The notes: a model not told the origin generated them from the sequence alone. A stretch of 64,000 nt of DNA from Rhizobacter sp. Root404 (GCF_001425865.1 NZ_LMDS01000001.1:632507-696506), one strand, 5' to 3'. Shown: positions 1 to 15,000, numbered from the stretch's first letter. Made by a program: numbers and translations.

Positions 1-3000
1 GCGTGGCCGTCAGCGGCTCCGGCGTGTTCGCCGAGAACACGATCGGCATGGACGTCAAGAGTGCGATCGACGGTGACCGCACGGCCGGCATCCACGCCGG
101 CAGCATCAGCGTGACGGCCGACGACAACTCGACGATCGATGCGCTCGCGGGCGCGGTCTCGCTGGCGGCTTCGTTCGGCCTGACCGCGGGCGTGTCGGTC
201 TCGATCGGCGTGTCGCTGGCGTTCAACACCATCACCAGCACGGTCGAGGCGTCGATCCGCGACGCGGACGACGTGTCGACCACGGTCGGCGGCATCACGG
301 TCGCGGCGAACGAAAACGCGGGCATCCACGTCGTCGCGTTCGCCGCGTCGCTCGCCGCCGGCTTCGGCGGCGGTGCCGGCATCGGCGTCAGCGGCGCGGG
401 GGCGGTCTCGACCAACGTGATCCTGACCGGCACGCATGCGCTGGTGCAGGACAGCAACCTGGTCAGCCAGGCGGGCGTCACGATCGGCGCCGACATGGGC
501 GGCGACATCGACGCAACCGTCGTGGCGGCCTCGGTCGGCGTGGGCGTGGCGGTCGGCGCCGGTATCGGCGTGTCGATCGGCATCGCGGTGGCACGCAACT
601 TCATCGGCGCCGACCCGCACCTGGTCGGTTTCAACGCGACCCGCTCCAGCCTCGACCAGCCGCAGACGCTCGCGCCGCACCAGACCGTGCGCGTGGCCGA
701 CGGCGTGCGCAAGGGCGATGTCTACGAGTTCATCGGCGATGCGAGCGAGACGCGCTGGAAGTACACCAGCGCCGACGCCGCCGCCGGCGACCTGAACAAG
801 AACGACCTGGTCGAAGTGACGGGCACGGTGAACGTGCGCACGCTCGACCAGTCCACCGTCGTGAACGCGGCGACCGACACGCTGACCTTCGGGCGCGACC
901 ACGGCTTCGTCACCGGCGACGTGGTCTCGTTCACCAGCTCGAGCGGCGCCATCGGTGGCCTGGCCGAGAAGACCTACTACACGGTCGAGAAGGTCGACGA
1001 CCGCGCGCTGAAGCTGCACAAGGCGGACACCAGCCTCGTCGACCTGACCGCGGCCGACTTCACCACCGGCCAGTTCATCCTCGCGAAGACGACCCCGGGC
1101 ATCTACCGCTATGTCGGCAGCGACAAGGGCGGGGCGGTGTCGCTGAGCGATGCCACGCAGCACTACGCCACCAGCGACGACTGGGTGCTGGTCGGCGCGA
1201 ATGACCTCTCCGACCAGGACTATGGCGACGTCTCGCGCTGGAAGCTGCGGCTGGTCGATCCGGCGACGCCGGCGCAGGTGGCGGCCGAGATCGTGAATTC
1301 GAGCGTCCACGCGGACACCGGTGCGCTGAAGGTCCATGCCGAAGCGGCGGCCAGCATCGACGCGACGGTGATCGCCGTGTCGGTGGCGCTGGCGGGCGGC
1401 GTCGGCGTGGGTGTCGCGGTCAGCGGCGGCGGCGTCTACGTCTCGAACCAGATCGACATCGCGGTCAAGAGCACGATCGACGGCGACGGCGCGACCGGCA
1501 TCTCGGCCGGCAGCGTCACGGTCGAGGCGATCGACTCGTCAGGCATCAACGCCATCGCGGGCGCGGCGGCGATCGCCGGCGCGATCGGCGGCGCGGGCGG
1601 TGCGGTGGCGGTGTCGATCGGCCTGTCGATCGCCTTCAACGAGGTCGGCAACCAGGTCGAGGCGTCGATCGTCGGCGCCGACCAGGGCGTGAACTCGAAG
1701 ACCGGCAGCATCACGATTTCGGCGCTGTCGCAGGGCAAGCCGCTGATCACGCCGTTCAACCTCGCGGGCGCCGGCTTGTCGGCCGCGCAGCTGAACGACG
1801 CCACGCTCGCCGATGTGAACGAGTCCATCGACGCCAACCACGACAACGTCGACGATGCCAACGAGGCCACCGTCGACGCGACCGGCGACCGGGACATCCT
1901 CGCGGCCCTGCGCGTCGCGCTCCAGGCCCACGGCCTGACGCTGCCGCAGAACACCAGCGTCGCGACGGCGGCGATGTTCAAGACCGACGTCAAGAACGAC
2001 CACGGCAACCACATCGAGAACCTGGCCGAGGGCAACACCGTCCAGGTCGGGGCGGGTTACGACGCTGGCAAGGGCGAGGCCGGGCGGGTCTACCGATTCA
2101 TCGGGGCCGCGCAGAACAATGTCAACCTGGCGAGCGAGAACTACAGCGACACCTCACGCTGGCTCAAGACCGAGTCGCTCAAGCTCTCGCAGCTCGTGGC
2201 CGACAAGACCTGGTCGCTGCTGTCGCCGGACGGCAAGGCCTATGTGCTGACGCTGGACGACGCCGGCAATCTGAACATCGCCGCCAGCACGATCAACGCC
2301 GTGTCGGTCGCCGCCGCGGTGGCGGTCAGCATCGGTGGTCGCGGCGTGGGTGTCGCGGTCAGCGGCGCCGGCGCGGTGTCGCAGAACGTCGTGTCCAGCC
2401 AGGCCCTCGCGTTCGCGCAGGACAGTGTGCTCCAGAGCGCCGACGACGTGACGCTGAGCGCGACCAGCGCAGCCGACATCACCGCGATCGTCGTCGCGGT
2501 CGCGGTCTCGGTGGGCGCGGGGGCGTCCGCGGGGATCGGTGCGTCCATCGGCATCTCGGTGGCGCGCAACTTCATCGGCGCGCAGCCGGACGGCTCGTCC
2601 ACGCCGGTCGACGTGCACGCCTACCTGCAGGACACCAGCGTGCTGGCGACCGACGACCTGCGCCTGACGGCCCTGTCGAACCAGACCATCGGCTCGATCG
2701 TGATCGCCGGGGCGGTCGCGATCGGCGCCGGCGGCGTCGGCGTGGCCGGCGCCGGCTCGGGCGTGTTCGCCGAGAACACGATCGACGTCGACACCGAAGC
2801 CGTCATCGACGGCGACGGCGCCACCGGCGTCAAGGCCGACAGCGTCACGCTGGAAGCCTCGGACCACTCGACCATCAACAGCCTGGCCGGCGCGATCGCG
2901 CTGTCCGGCGGCTTCGGCGGCGTCGGCGTGGGCCTGGCCATCGGGGTCTCGCTGGCCCGCAACACCATCACCAGCGACGTCGACGCGCACATCGCGAACG

Positions 3001-6000
3001 CCAACGGCGCCCTGGCCGACCTGACCGACGACGGCGTCACCGCCACCGGCAGCGACGGCATCACGGTCCAGGCGACCGACGCCGCGTCGATCCAGGCGGT
3101 GACTTTCGCCGCCGCGCTCGGTGTGGGCATCGGCGGTGTCGGCGTCGGCGTGGCCGGCGCCGGTGCCGACGCGAACAACGTCGTGCTCACCGGCACGCAC
3201 GCCTATGTCGACAAGAGCGCGCTGCGCAGCGCCGGCAAGGTGCAGGTCTCGGCCGCGAACACCGGCGACATCGACGCCACCGTGGTCGGCATCGCCGCCG
3301 CGGTCGGCGCCGGCGCGATCGGTGCCGGTCTGGCGATCGGCGTGGCCATCGCCACCAACGATATCGGCTGGAGCCCGGACCGCGAGCAGCCCGCGACCTT
3401 TACCACCGCGGACCAGCCCGCCAGCGTGGTCCAGGGCCAGACCGTCAAGATCCTGTCCGGCCCGAACGCCGGCACGGTCTACGAATACCTCGGCACGACC
3501 GCGCTCTCGCGCCCGGCCGCCGACGCGAGCCGCAATCCGAACTGGCTCGGCCAGCTGAACTACGCCGACCGCTCGCTGTGGAAGCAGGCGAACCTGACGA
3601 AGCAGCCGGCGAAGATCGAGGCCTTCGTGCGCGACAGCAGCGTGCAGGCCACCGGCGCGATGACGCTGGATGCCACCTCGACCCAGACCATCGACGCGAG
3701 CGTGCTCGCCGGCGCGGTGGCGGTCTCGGCGGGCATCATCGGCGCGTCGCTCAGCGGCGCCGGTGCGGCGGCGGAGAACCGCATCGCGGTGCTGGTCGAG
3801 AGCTCGATCCAGGGCGACAAGGACAGCCGCGGCATCGCCGCCGGCAGCGTCGCGCTGACCGCAGACGACCGTTCGACGATCCACGCCAGCGCGGAGGCGG
3901 TCTCGGTCGCCGCGGTGTTCGGCCTGGCCGGCGCCTCGATCGCGATCGGCGTGGGCATCGGCTACAACACCGTCGACAACATCGTCACCAGCAGCATCTC
4001 CGGCGCGCACGCCGGCGTGACCGCGAACACGGGCGACGTGCGCCTGGTCGCCAACGAAGCCGCCGGCATCGACGCCCGCGCCCAGGCGACCGCCGTGGCC
4101 GCCTCGGTGGCGATCTGGGGGATTTCGCTGGCCGGCGCCGGCACGTCGGCGCGCAACGTGATCGGCGGCGGGACCAGCGCCACCATCACCGACAGCACCG
4201 TCACCAGCCAGGGCAGCGTCTCGCTGCGTGCGGACGACGACGCCACGATCCACGCCAAGCTGCCGACCGTGGCGGTCGCGGTCGGCGCGACCGCGCTGGC
4301 CGTGGCCGCGTCGGTCACCGAGAACACGATCACCAGCACGGTCGACGCCCACATCACCGATGCGACCGTCACCGCGACCACCGGTGGCGTGAGCGTCATC
4401 GCCGACTCGAGCGGCACGGTGACGGCCGAGACCGTGACCCTGGCGATCGCGATCGGCCTCGGCGGTGCGGTCGCGGTGTCCGACGCCAAATCGACCGTGA
4501 CCGGCACGACCCAGGCGTACCTGGGCCTGGGTGCCGACGTGACGGCGCTGGCCGGCACCGTGAGCATCACCTCGACCTCGACCGCGGCGGCCTCGGCCGA
4601 CATGCAGACCGGCGCCGGCAGCATCGGCATCACCGTGACCTCGGCCTCGGGGACCGCGACCGTGGCGACCGATACGCTCGCCTACGTGACCGGCGGCGCC
4701 AGCGTGACGGCGGGCAACCTGCGGGTGCAGACCATCGACGAAGCGGCCGGCAAGCAGACCACCCGCTCCGCCACCGCGACGATGAAGCTCGGCGCCGTCG
4801 GCATCGCGGCCGCGGCCGTCGCCGGCTCGACCGCGCTGGTGAGCGGCACGGTGCGCGCGTCGATCGGGCCGGGCGCCCACATCGACACCACCGGCGGCAG
4901 CACGACCGTGCAGGCCGATTCGTCCTCCACGGCCTACGCGAAGTCCGAGGGCGGCGCCGGCGGGCTCGTCGGCATCACCGCGTTCAACGCGATCGCCAAG
5001 GTCGGCACCGAGGGCGTGGCCTCGGCCACGTCGGCATTCGTCGACGAGGGCACCATCATCGACACCGATGGCCTGGCCATCCGCGCCAGCGGCGTGGGCA
5101 GCGCGACCAGCGAGATGACGACAGTCGGCATCGGCCTGGTCGGCATCGCCGCGGGCCAATCGACCGCGATCTTCAACACCACGGTCGACGCGCGTCTGGG
5201 CCCGCTGGGCGCGGCCACGCTGCCGGCGGCGCAGCGCACCACGGTCAACGCGACCGGCGCCGTGGTCGTCGACGCGACCTCCGCGCGCCTGGCCAAGGCC
5301 AGCGCGGCCGGCGGCGGCGGCGGCGGCGCGGGCATCTCGGACGTCAAGGGCACGGCCCAGGTCAGCGGCGCGACCAACGCGTTCGTCGGCGACGGGGTGA
5401 ACATCGCGAGTGCGAACAACGTGGCCGTCGGCGCCGAGTCGAAGGGCGCTTCGGCGCTCGCGACCGTGGTCGTCGGCACCGGCGGGTTGATCTCGGTCGG
5501 CACCAACAAGGCCACCGCCAGCAGCAACCCGAGCGTCGATGCGCACCTCGGCAGCGGCGTCAACATCGTCACGCACAAGCGGGCCGGGGTCGTCGCCGGC
5601 GCGCCGAACGGCGACATCACCGTCAGCGCGATCGGGCGCGGCGAGGCCGACGCCACGGCCGAAGCCGATGGCGGCGGCGCGATCCAGGTCGGCGTCGCGA
5701 ATGCGTCGGCGGCGATCAACCCGACGGTCAGCGCCACGGTCGGCACGCTGTCGACGCTGGCCGCGGCCGGCAACGTGAAGGTCAGCGCCGATCTGAAGAA
5801 GATCCCGAGCACGCCGCCACCGAGCGACCTGATCAAGGACGGCAGCGATGGCGACAACCTCGCCGTCGACACCGGCGCCGACACCGTCGACTTCGACTTC
5901 CCGCTGCGCAACGGCGACACGGTGGTGTACGACGCACCGTCGCCCGCGGCCGCCATCGGCGGCCTGGTCGACGGCCGCGAATACAACGTGATCAATGCCG

Positions 6001-9000
6001 GTACCGGCAAGATCCAGTTCGGCAACCTGTTCGACGCGGCCTCGACCGCGGTCGACGGCCTGACCGACACCCTCACGTTCGCGCAGCCGCATCACTTCGT
6101 GGCCGGCGACGCGGTGCGCTACGACGCCCTGGGCGGGCTGTCCATCGTCAATGCCTGGCAGACCACGCTGGCCGCCGGCGACCCGATGTACGTGAACCCG
6201 GCCAGTCTGCTGTACGTGCGCACGATCCCGCTGAATCCGGCCGACCCGTCGGCCGGCGTCGACCCGTTCAGGATCAAGCTGGCGCGCACCTTTGCGCTGG
6301 CCACGGCGGCCGAGAGCAGCCTGCTGAAGACCTTCGACGCGGCGACCGTGAACGCCGGGGCGGACACCATCGGGTTGACCGGCCACGGCTTCGCCGACGG
6401 CCAGTCGGTGACCTACCGTGCCGACAAGGTGCTGCGCTTCTTCACCGAATCGGTGGACGTGTCCGTGGTCGACCGCACCGTCGACGTGAACGGCACCAAC
6501 CAGACCTTCAAGGACATCACCCGCGACGCCAGCGGCACCGGCCTGCACGTCGACAACAACAACATCTTCCTGGCCAACCACGGCCTCGCGGCGGGCACCG
6601 CGCTGACCTATCGCAACACCGGTACCGGCCCGGCGATCGGCGGCCTGGTGAGCGGCACGACCTACTACGTCATCGTCGTCGACGCGAACCAGATCAAGCT
6701 CGCGTCGACCTACTTCAACGCGGTCGGCCGCGCTGCGGACGGCAACGGCACCTCGACCACGACCGACGACATTCCCGCGATCGCGGCGGGTCAGGCGATC
6801 GCGCTGTCGGCGAGCGGCACGCAGGGCGGCACGCATCAGTTCGAGAAGAACATCAAGGGGCTGCAGGACGGCGTCACCTACTACGTCAACCGCATCGACG
6901 CCGACACCTTCCAGCTGATGACCACGCGGGCAGACGCGATCGCCAACACCGCGCCGGTCCAGATCGACAACACCGACACCTTCGCGCTGAGCCAGACCGA
7001 AGGGGGCACCCGCAATGTCTCGGTGGTCACGCGCACCGGCAATCATCTCGTCGGCACCACCGGCATCGACCTCGTGGCCGGCAGCGGCACGCAGGCCCTG
7101 CTGATCCCGCTGACCTCGCAGCCGGGTGCGGGCGATCACCGCCTGCTGGGCGAGGGCGGCGTCGCGCTGGCCGGCATCTCGCCGCCGCCGGGCGACGGGC
7201 AGTCGGGAGTCCGCGCGGTCGGCGGCTCCGGCGGCGGGGCGGACTTCGCGTTCCCGTCGGCCGTGCTGACCGGCAGCTTCAGCGTCATCACGCATGTCGA
7301 CGCGACCAGCGTCACCGCCGACGGCGACGTGGGCATCATGGCCACCTCGGCCAGCGGTGTCTCGACCTACGCCAACACGACCAGCGGCGGCGGCCTGTCG
7401 ATCGGCAAGGCCAGTGCGGACACGCGCATCTCGGCCTCGCCGACCCGCGCCTACGTCGGCACCGGCACGCACATCATCGCGGGCGACGACGTGCTGCTCA
7501 GCGCCGCGTCCGATCACGCCGTGAGCGCCACGGCCAGTTCCAGCGGCGGCGGCGGCATCGCCGGCAAGATCGCCTTCACGACCGCACGCCTCGACACGAG
7601 CACCGAGGCCTACACGCAGAACAACGTCAACATCATCGCCGGCGACGCGCTGGCGATCCGCACCAGCAGCCAGTCGACCGGCCGCACCTCGACCGACACG
7701 CTGGCGATCGCGGTCGGCGCAGGCGCCGACTCGGACGACACGAACGGCGACCGCGGCGTGATCATCAAGGCCGCCTCCACCGTCACGGTGGGCTCGGGCT
7801 CGGTGCTGTACGGCGACTCGATCGACATCGACGCCGGCATCGACAAGATCGACGGCTACGCCCACGCGCGCAGCGAGGCCTACAGCGTCATCTTCTTCAG
7901 CGTGGCGACCGCGTTCTCGCGCGCCAAGGTGGACATCGACGCCGACGCCACCGTCAACCTGAACGGCAGCACCACGCGCCTGACCGGCGTGCAGGGCGTC
8001 GACGTTCAGGCCCACGTGAGCGGGGTCACGATCACCCGCGACGCGTCGCAGATCGCGGTCGCGCTGATCCCGCCGCAGAACTCGTTCCGCGAAGGCTCGG
8101 CGCTGCTCGACGCCACCGTCAACGCCGCGGCCAACCTGCTCGTCACGGCCGGCGCGCGCAACGCGTCGCGGGTCGGCGAGAACCTGGACGCCGGCCAGTC
8201 CGGCCTGGTCGGCAACGCCGCGCTCGGGCAGCCGATGGCGCTTTTCGGCTCGGCCCGGGTCTCCCCGGCGTCCGTCAATGGCGGCGACGCCGCGACGCCG
8301 CATGGCGAAGTGCACTGGGATTCGGATGTCGTGATCCTCGGCGGCCTGGCCGGCTCGCCGGAACTGGTGGTGGACGCGAGCGGCAAGGTCGTGCGCTCGA
8401 ACGCGGTGCTGGTCGACGGCGCGGCACCGGTCGTCGGCCTTGCGGCCGACAGCAACGGCGACGGCACGATCGAGGTCGGCGCGATCGGCAACGGCGGCAA
8501 CGGTGGGATCCTGTTCTACGCCGACAACGTGATCAAGAACGTCGCGACGCCGGGCGCGTTCGGCTGGCCGCTGTTCGACTTCCGCGCCGGCCTGTCGGGC
8601 GTCAGCATCATCGACGCGTCGGGCAAGATCCTCAAGATCAACGGCATCGACGTGATCTCCTCGGCCCTGGCCGCGCCGCCGCTGGTGCGCATGGTCACGC
8701 AGGCCGACCAGACCAACCCGGTCGATCCGGGCACGCCGTACACGCTGCAGTTCGACCTGCAGCGCAACGCCGGCACGACGCTGGTCGACATCCAGAAGCG
8801 CGGCGCCAACACGCTGCAGCTGAACGGCACGATCAACAACCCCACCGGCTGGACCCACATCCTGAACACGCTGGGCGACATCACGTCGACCAACGCGGCG
8901 GGCTGGGTGTTCACCAACGTGCTCGACATCGAGGCGACGGTCGGCCAGATCGGCACGACCGCGAACCGCGTCAACGTCGGGCTGGTGCAGAGCATCGACC

Positions 9001-12000
9001 GCGGCGAGGCCCGTTCGGCCGCCGATGACAAGATCCGCACCACGCGGCTGTACGCCAATGCGGCCAAGGACATCGACCTGCGCCTGAAGGCCTACGACCG
9101 CGTGCCGGCCGACCACCCGCTGCGCCCCGCGGCGCTGACGGTCTACATCGACCGCGTGCAGTCGACCAACGGCAGCGTGGACCTGCAACTCGACGCGAGC
9201 GTGGAGCAGTCCGCGCCGCCGTCGACCGGCAACGTGCAGGTCCAGGTCTTCGACAATGCGCCGTCGACCAAGACCTACGACGCGCTGCATTCGCGCCACT
9301 TCCTGCCCGACGGCGGCAGCCTGTCGCTGGACCCGGCCGCGTACGCGAGCGGCGGCACGCCGGTGGCGAGCACCTACCGGTTCGAGGAGCGCCAGGCGCG
9401 CCCGACCGGCACGGTGCGGCATTTCGCCGGCACCACGGTCGACTACCTGGCCTACGACCCGGTCGTGCTGGTGCCGCTGGCACCGCCGGCATCCTTGCCG
9501 GTCACCAGCACGGCCGGCCTGCGCGCCGGGGTCGACATCATCGTGACGGCGACCGACTCGACGCCGGCCGCGACCCGCCTGAACGTCACCGGCTTCACCG
9601 ACATCACCGGCAGCGGGCACATCGACGTGCTCGTCAACGGCTTCATCACGCTCGAGGAGCAGGCCGGCGACTTCCGGGTCGGCGACATCCGCTCGACCGA
9701 CGACGACGTGATGCTGACCTCGCCCGGGTCGATCCTCGACGCCAACCCGGCCGACGATGCCTTCGGTCTGCTCGATCCGGCCGACGTGACCGGCCGCAAC
9801 ATCACGCTGATCGCGAAGAACGGCGGCAGCATCGGCACCGCCGGCAACTTCCTCGAGACCAACCTGCTCGACAACTACCTCGGCGTGCTGCGCGCCGATG
9901 CGCCGGCCAGCATCTTCATCGAGGAGACCTCGGGTGACCTGCGGGTGCATCACGTCGATTCGACCGCCGGCGATGTCACGCTGGTCGCTCGTGCCGGCTC
10001 GATCCTCGACGCCAACGACGACGTCAATCCCGATCCGGCCAGCGACGGCACGTTCAGGGACGCGCAAGGCCGCGTCCGCGACGCGATCAACGTCACGGCG
10101 CTGAACATCGCGCTCGACGCGCGCGGCGCCACCGGCAGCATCGGCGTCGACGGCGACGACCTCGACATCGACTCGCGCACCGGCGGCCTGCTGTTCGCGC
10201 AGGCCGGGCTGAACCTGTTCGCGACCGAAGTCAAGGGCGAGCTCGACGTGATCGCCGCGCGCGCCCTCGGCGGCGTGCTGCGCCTGACCGTGCCCGACAC
10301 CGGCGCCTTCGACACCGAGAACCTGGTGCTGCTCGCGGGCGGCAGTGCGCGCATCTTCGAGAGCAGCGACACCGCCGTCTCGCTCGGCGAGATCACCGCG
10401 TTCGCGACCATCGCGCTGTGGGTCGGCGACAACGTCTCGACCCACGCCAACAGCCGCATCGCGGCCGGCACCGGCATCACGATCCGCGGCGACACGCGCC
10501 GCGTCGGCAAGACCAACAACGTCGACACCACCACCGGCAGCCACGACGGCAATGCCGCCACCGACCCGGTCGACATCGGCCGCGGCACGCAGATGGACCT
10601 GCGCGGCACGATCGGGCGGCTCGGCGCGCCCGTCTCGCTCGCGACCTTCAACGCCAATGCGAAGGACTTCACGCAGATCTTCGGCCACGACGAGGTCGAC
10701 ACCTTCACGTTCAACCAGACGAAGCTCGATGCGAACACCCGCGTCTACGGCGGCTTCGGCACCAGCGCGGGCGTCGCGCATGACGGCGAGGACCGCTTCA
10801 TCGTCAACCAGCTGCAGTCGATGCACGTCTTCGCCGACGGCAGCGGCGACACACTGACGCTGGACGGCCAGGTGGACAACGACAGCTACACGGTCAACAC
10901 GACCGGCAGCCAGACGATCGGCAACGGCAATGACGGCGGCAACAACTACGTCATCAACGTGCTCGACAGCGGCCCGCGCACCGACGCGGAAGACCGCCTG
11001 TCGGTCTTCGGCGTCGACGGCAGCGAAGCCGCGGGCGCGGTCGACGACATCTTCCTGCTGCGTCGCGCCGCCACGATCCCGAACGAGCCGGGCGCCGACA
11101 CGCCCGCCTTCGTCGCGTTGCTGCACGGCTCGCTGGCGCAGGCGCGCGACGGCAGCGGCAGCACCGTGACCCGTCCGCAGGGCGTGGAGCGTGTCAACTA
11201 CGACGCGCGCCTGAACGGCCGGCTCGAGGTCTACGGCCTGGGCGGCAACGACTATTTCGCGATGGACGACAACAGCGCCATCACGACGCTGGACGGCGGC
11301 AGCGGTGCCGACCAGTTCCAGATCGGCCAGCTCTACGGCTCGCAGCGCATCGTGCCGAACGTGCCGGCCAGCGACGCCTTCGGCCTGATCGCGACGACCC
11401 GCGGCTACCTGAGCCGCGGCGCGACCATGCCGGTGGTGGTGCAGGGCGGCGCCGGCAACGACACGATCCAGGTCTACAGCAACAAGGCCGAACTCCGCCT
11501 CGAAGGCGATTCGGGCGACGACCTGTTCGTCGTGCGCGCCTTCGCGCTGGCGCAGACCGACGCCAACGGCGTGATCCTGAAGGACGCCGCCGGCGTCGCC
11601 ATTCCGCTGACCACGCGCGACGTGTCCACCGCCGGTCAGATGGACGTGCGCCCCGGCGACGGCAACGACACGGTCCAGTACAACATCAACGCGCCGGTCT
11701 CGGTCGACGGCGGCACCGGGTTCGACAAGGTGGTGGTGCTGGGCACCGAGTTCGCGGACAACTTCGTCATCACCGAGCAGGGCGTGTTCGGTGCCGGCGT
11801 CAACGTGCGCTACCAGAACATCGAGGTGCTGGAGGTCGACGGGCTCGAGAGCGACGACGACTTCTACATCCTGAGCACGCCGGTCGGCGTGATCACCCGC
11901 GTGATCGGCAACCTGGGCAGCGACACGATCAATGTCGGCGGCGATGTCGCCGAGCCGATCGTGATGTCGCAGCTCGACGGCGCCTCGGCCGCGCTGACCC

Positions 12001-15000
12001 ATGCGCTGACGTCGGCCGACGTGCTGTACGACAACCTCCCGGTGGACGGCATCGACCTGACCGTGGCGAAGGCCATCACCGGCGCCGTGATCATCACCGA
12101 GAGCGGCGGCAACACCGTGGTGCAGGAAGGCGCGACGACCGATCTGCTCGCCGTCGACAGCTACACCGTGCGCCTGGCCGTGGCACCGTCGGCCGGCACC
12201 AAGGTCTACGTCACGGTCTCGGCGTCGCGTTCGCAGCGCGACGAGGAGAAGGGCACGCCGGGCGGCGATTCGATGTGGCTGTCGAAGACGCTGCCGTCGA
12301 GCTTCACGCACAGCGTCACCGTCGACGGCCTGCCGACCACGGTCGACGACCGGGCAGTCGTGCTGACCTTCGATTCGACCAACTGGAACACCGCGCAGAC
12401 CGTCTACGTCTACGGTGTGGACGACACCCGCCCCGAGGGCGAGCGCACCGTCACCGTCAACCACAGCGTCGCCGCGGTGGTCGAGGTGCCGGCCGCCGCC
12501 GGCGACGCGGCGGCGCTGGCCGCGCAGAACGCGACCATCGCCACCTTCAACCAGGTCAAGGTGCGCAATGTCGAGGTGCGCATCATCGACAACGACCAGG
12601 CCGACCTGGTCGTGACACAGACCAACGGCTCGACGGTCGTGCTCGAAGGCGCGCTGCCGCAGGGCATCCAGGACACCTTCAACCTGAAGCTGGCGAAGGA
12701 GCTCACCGGAACGCAGACCGTGACCGTCACGCTCGCGCCCAAGCCCGGCCAGCTGACGCTGTCGACCACCAGCATCGTGTTCACCAAGGACAACTGGAAG
12801 CAGGGCGTCGACGTCACCGTCACCGCCGTCGACGACGCGGTGCGCGAGGACTTCAAGCGCTCGTTCATCGACATGGCGGTGACCGCCTCGAGCGGCACCA
12901 CCGACTACAACGGGCTGAAGAGCCAGCTGGCCGTCAGCGTCTACGACAACGACAACCCGGGCGTGCTGATCGTCGAGAGCGACGGCGCGACCCGCGTCGT
13001 CAACGACGACCTGAGCACCGCCGCGAACGAAGGGGTCAGCGACACCTACACGGTGCGCCTGACCTCGGCGCCGACTGCTGACGTCACCCTGACGATCGGC
13101 GACGACGGCCAGTTCACGACCACGCCGACGACGCTGACCTTCACGACGAGCAACTGGTGGATCGCCCAGACCGTCACCGTCACGGGCAACCCGAACTATG
13201 TGCCGGCGGCCGACAGCCTCGACACGACCACGCAGAAGGTCTGGGCGCCGCGCAAGCACCTGCTCACGCAACTGGGCGGGCCGCTGGAGATCGTCGGCGG
13301 CTCGATCGGCGAGCGCGGCCTGACCGATGCGGTCGTGCTGCCGCGGGAACTGAACGCACCGCTGCTCGGCTTGCCGGTCGGCGTGCAGCCGGACGAGCGC
13401 GACCAGATCGACACGCTCAACATCTTCGACGACGGCAGCCGCGAGGACAAGGTCGGCATCCTCACCGCGACCACGTTCACCGGGTTCGAGATGGCGCCGG
13501 CGCTGAACGTGCCGACGAACGCGTTCGGCGAGGTCTCGATCGGCGGCGGCATCACCTTCGGCAACGTGGGCACCGGCAAATCCAGCATCGAGGTGCTGAA
13601 CCTGATGATGGGCGAGGGCAACGACACGCTCAGCATCACCGGCACGCTGCAGCCGGCCGACGAGGGCACGGGCGCGAGCCGCGGCCCGGCCCGCCACGGC
13701 AACCTGACCGTCGTGCACGGCGGCGGCAACCTGGCCATCAGCGCCACGAATGCGGCCATCGGCGGCGACCGGATCACGATCGCGACCACCGGTCTCACGA
13801 ACGGCGGCTCGGCGTCGCCGCTGGTCGTCTACGGCGACACCTCGCAGGACGGCCTCTGGTACAGCGGCCTGCCGGCCGTCACCAGCCGTTCCGACAACCT
13901 GGTGCTCGGCGCCAAGCTGTTCGACCAGATCGGCACCGCGGACGACTTCTTCCGCTTCCCGCGGGCGAACCCGTTCGACTTCGCCGGCCACGACATCATC
14001 GACGCGAGCGCGATGTTCGCCGGCGTGGCGGACGCCGACCTGCCAGGCGTCGGCATCACGATCTACGGCGGCGCCGGCAACGACACGATCACCGGCTCGC
14101 GCGCCGGCGACCACCTCGCCGGCGGCTCGGGCGACGACACGATCAGCGGCAACAGCGGCAACGACCTGATCTACGGCGACTCGGGATTCAACGTCGACCC
14201 GATCACGCGCACGCTGCTGGTGCCGACGATCGACGGCGGCTACGGCACGCTTCCGTTCGGCCCGGTGCGCGACGAGATGATCGCCGGCCGGGACACGCTG
14301 AACGGCAACGACGGCGACGACGTGATCTTTGGCGACCACGGCACGGTGCAGCAGGACGTGCCGCGCGGCCGCGTCTACGGCGGCTACGCGCCGGCGATGG
14401 CCGCGCGCGACGCGGTGTTCGGGTACGCGACCGGCAACGCCACCAACTCGCAGCTGTCGTTCGCGGCGAGCGACAAGCTGCTGACGGTCGGCTTCATCCA
14501 GGACATCCGCAGCGCGCAGCCGGGCAACGGCGCCGACGACATCATCCACGGCGACGCCGGGCGTGACCGCATCCTCGGCGGCAACGGCAGCGACACGATC
14601 ACCGGCGATGCCGGTTCCGACCTGATCTTCGGCGACCAGGGCCACCTCAGCTACCTCGGGCCGGACTACTTCGGCACGACAGAGACAGGGCTCGCCGGCC
14701 TGGGCACGCTCGACCTGGTCGAGAGCGTCGACACCGGCGCCGCGTACGGCAAGGCCGACACGATCACCGACGACGCCTCCGACGACATCGTCTTCGGCGG
14801 CCAGGGTGCGGACGTGATCGACGCCGGCGCGGGCCAGAACATCGTGTTCGGCGACCACGGGCGCATCCTCGGCGTCGACACCGGCGTGAACCGCCCGGTC
14901 GGCGACCCGAACCCGACCAAGGTCGACGACGACTACCAGGTCCAGGTCCTGGGCCTCGTCACCTCGATCGACGCGGGTACGGTGAACGGGCTTGGCAACG

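Noticed and set aside
3578..9028. Long plus-strand frame offset from the giant gene
   Set aside because: Its translation is Arg/Gly/His-rich shadow sequence; the main frame carries all the recognisable motifs.
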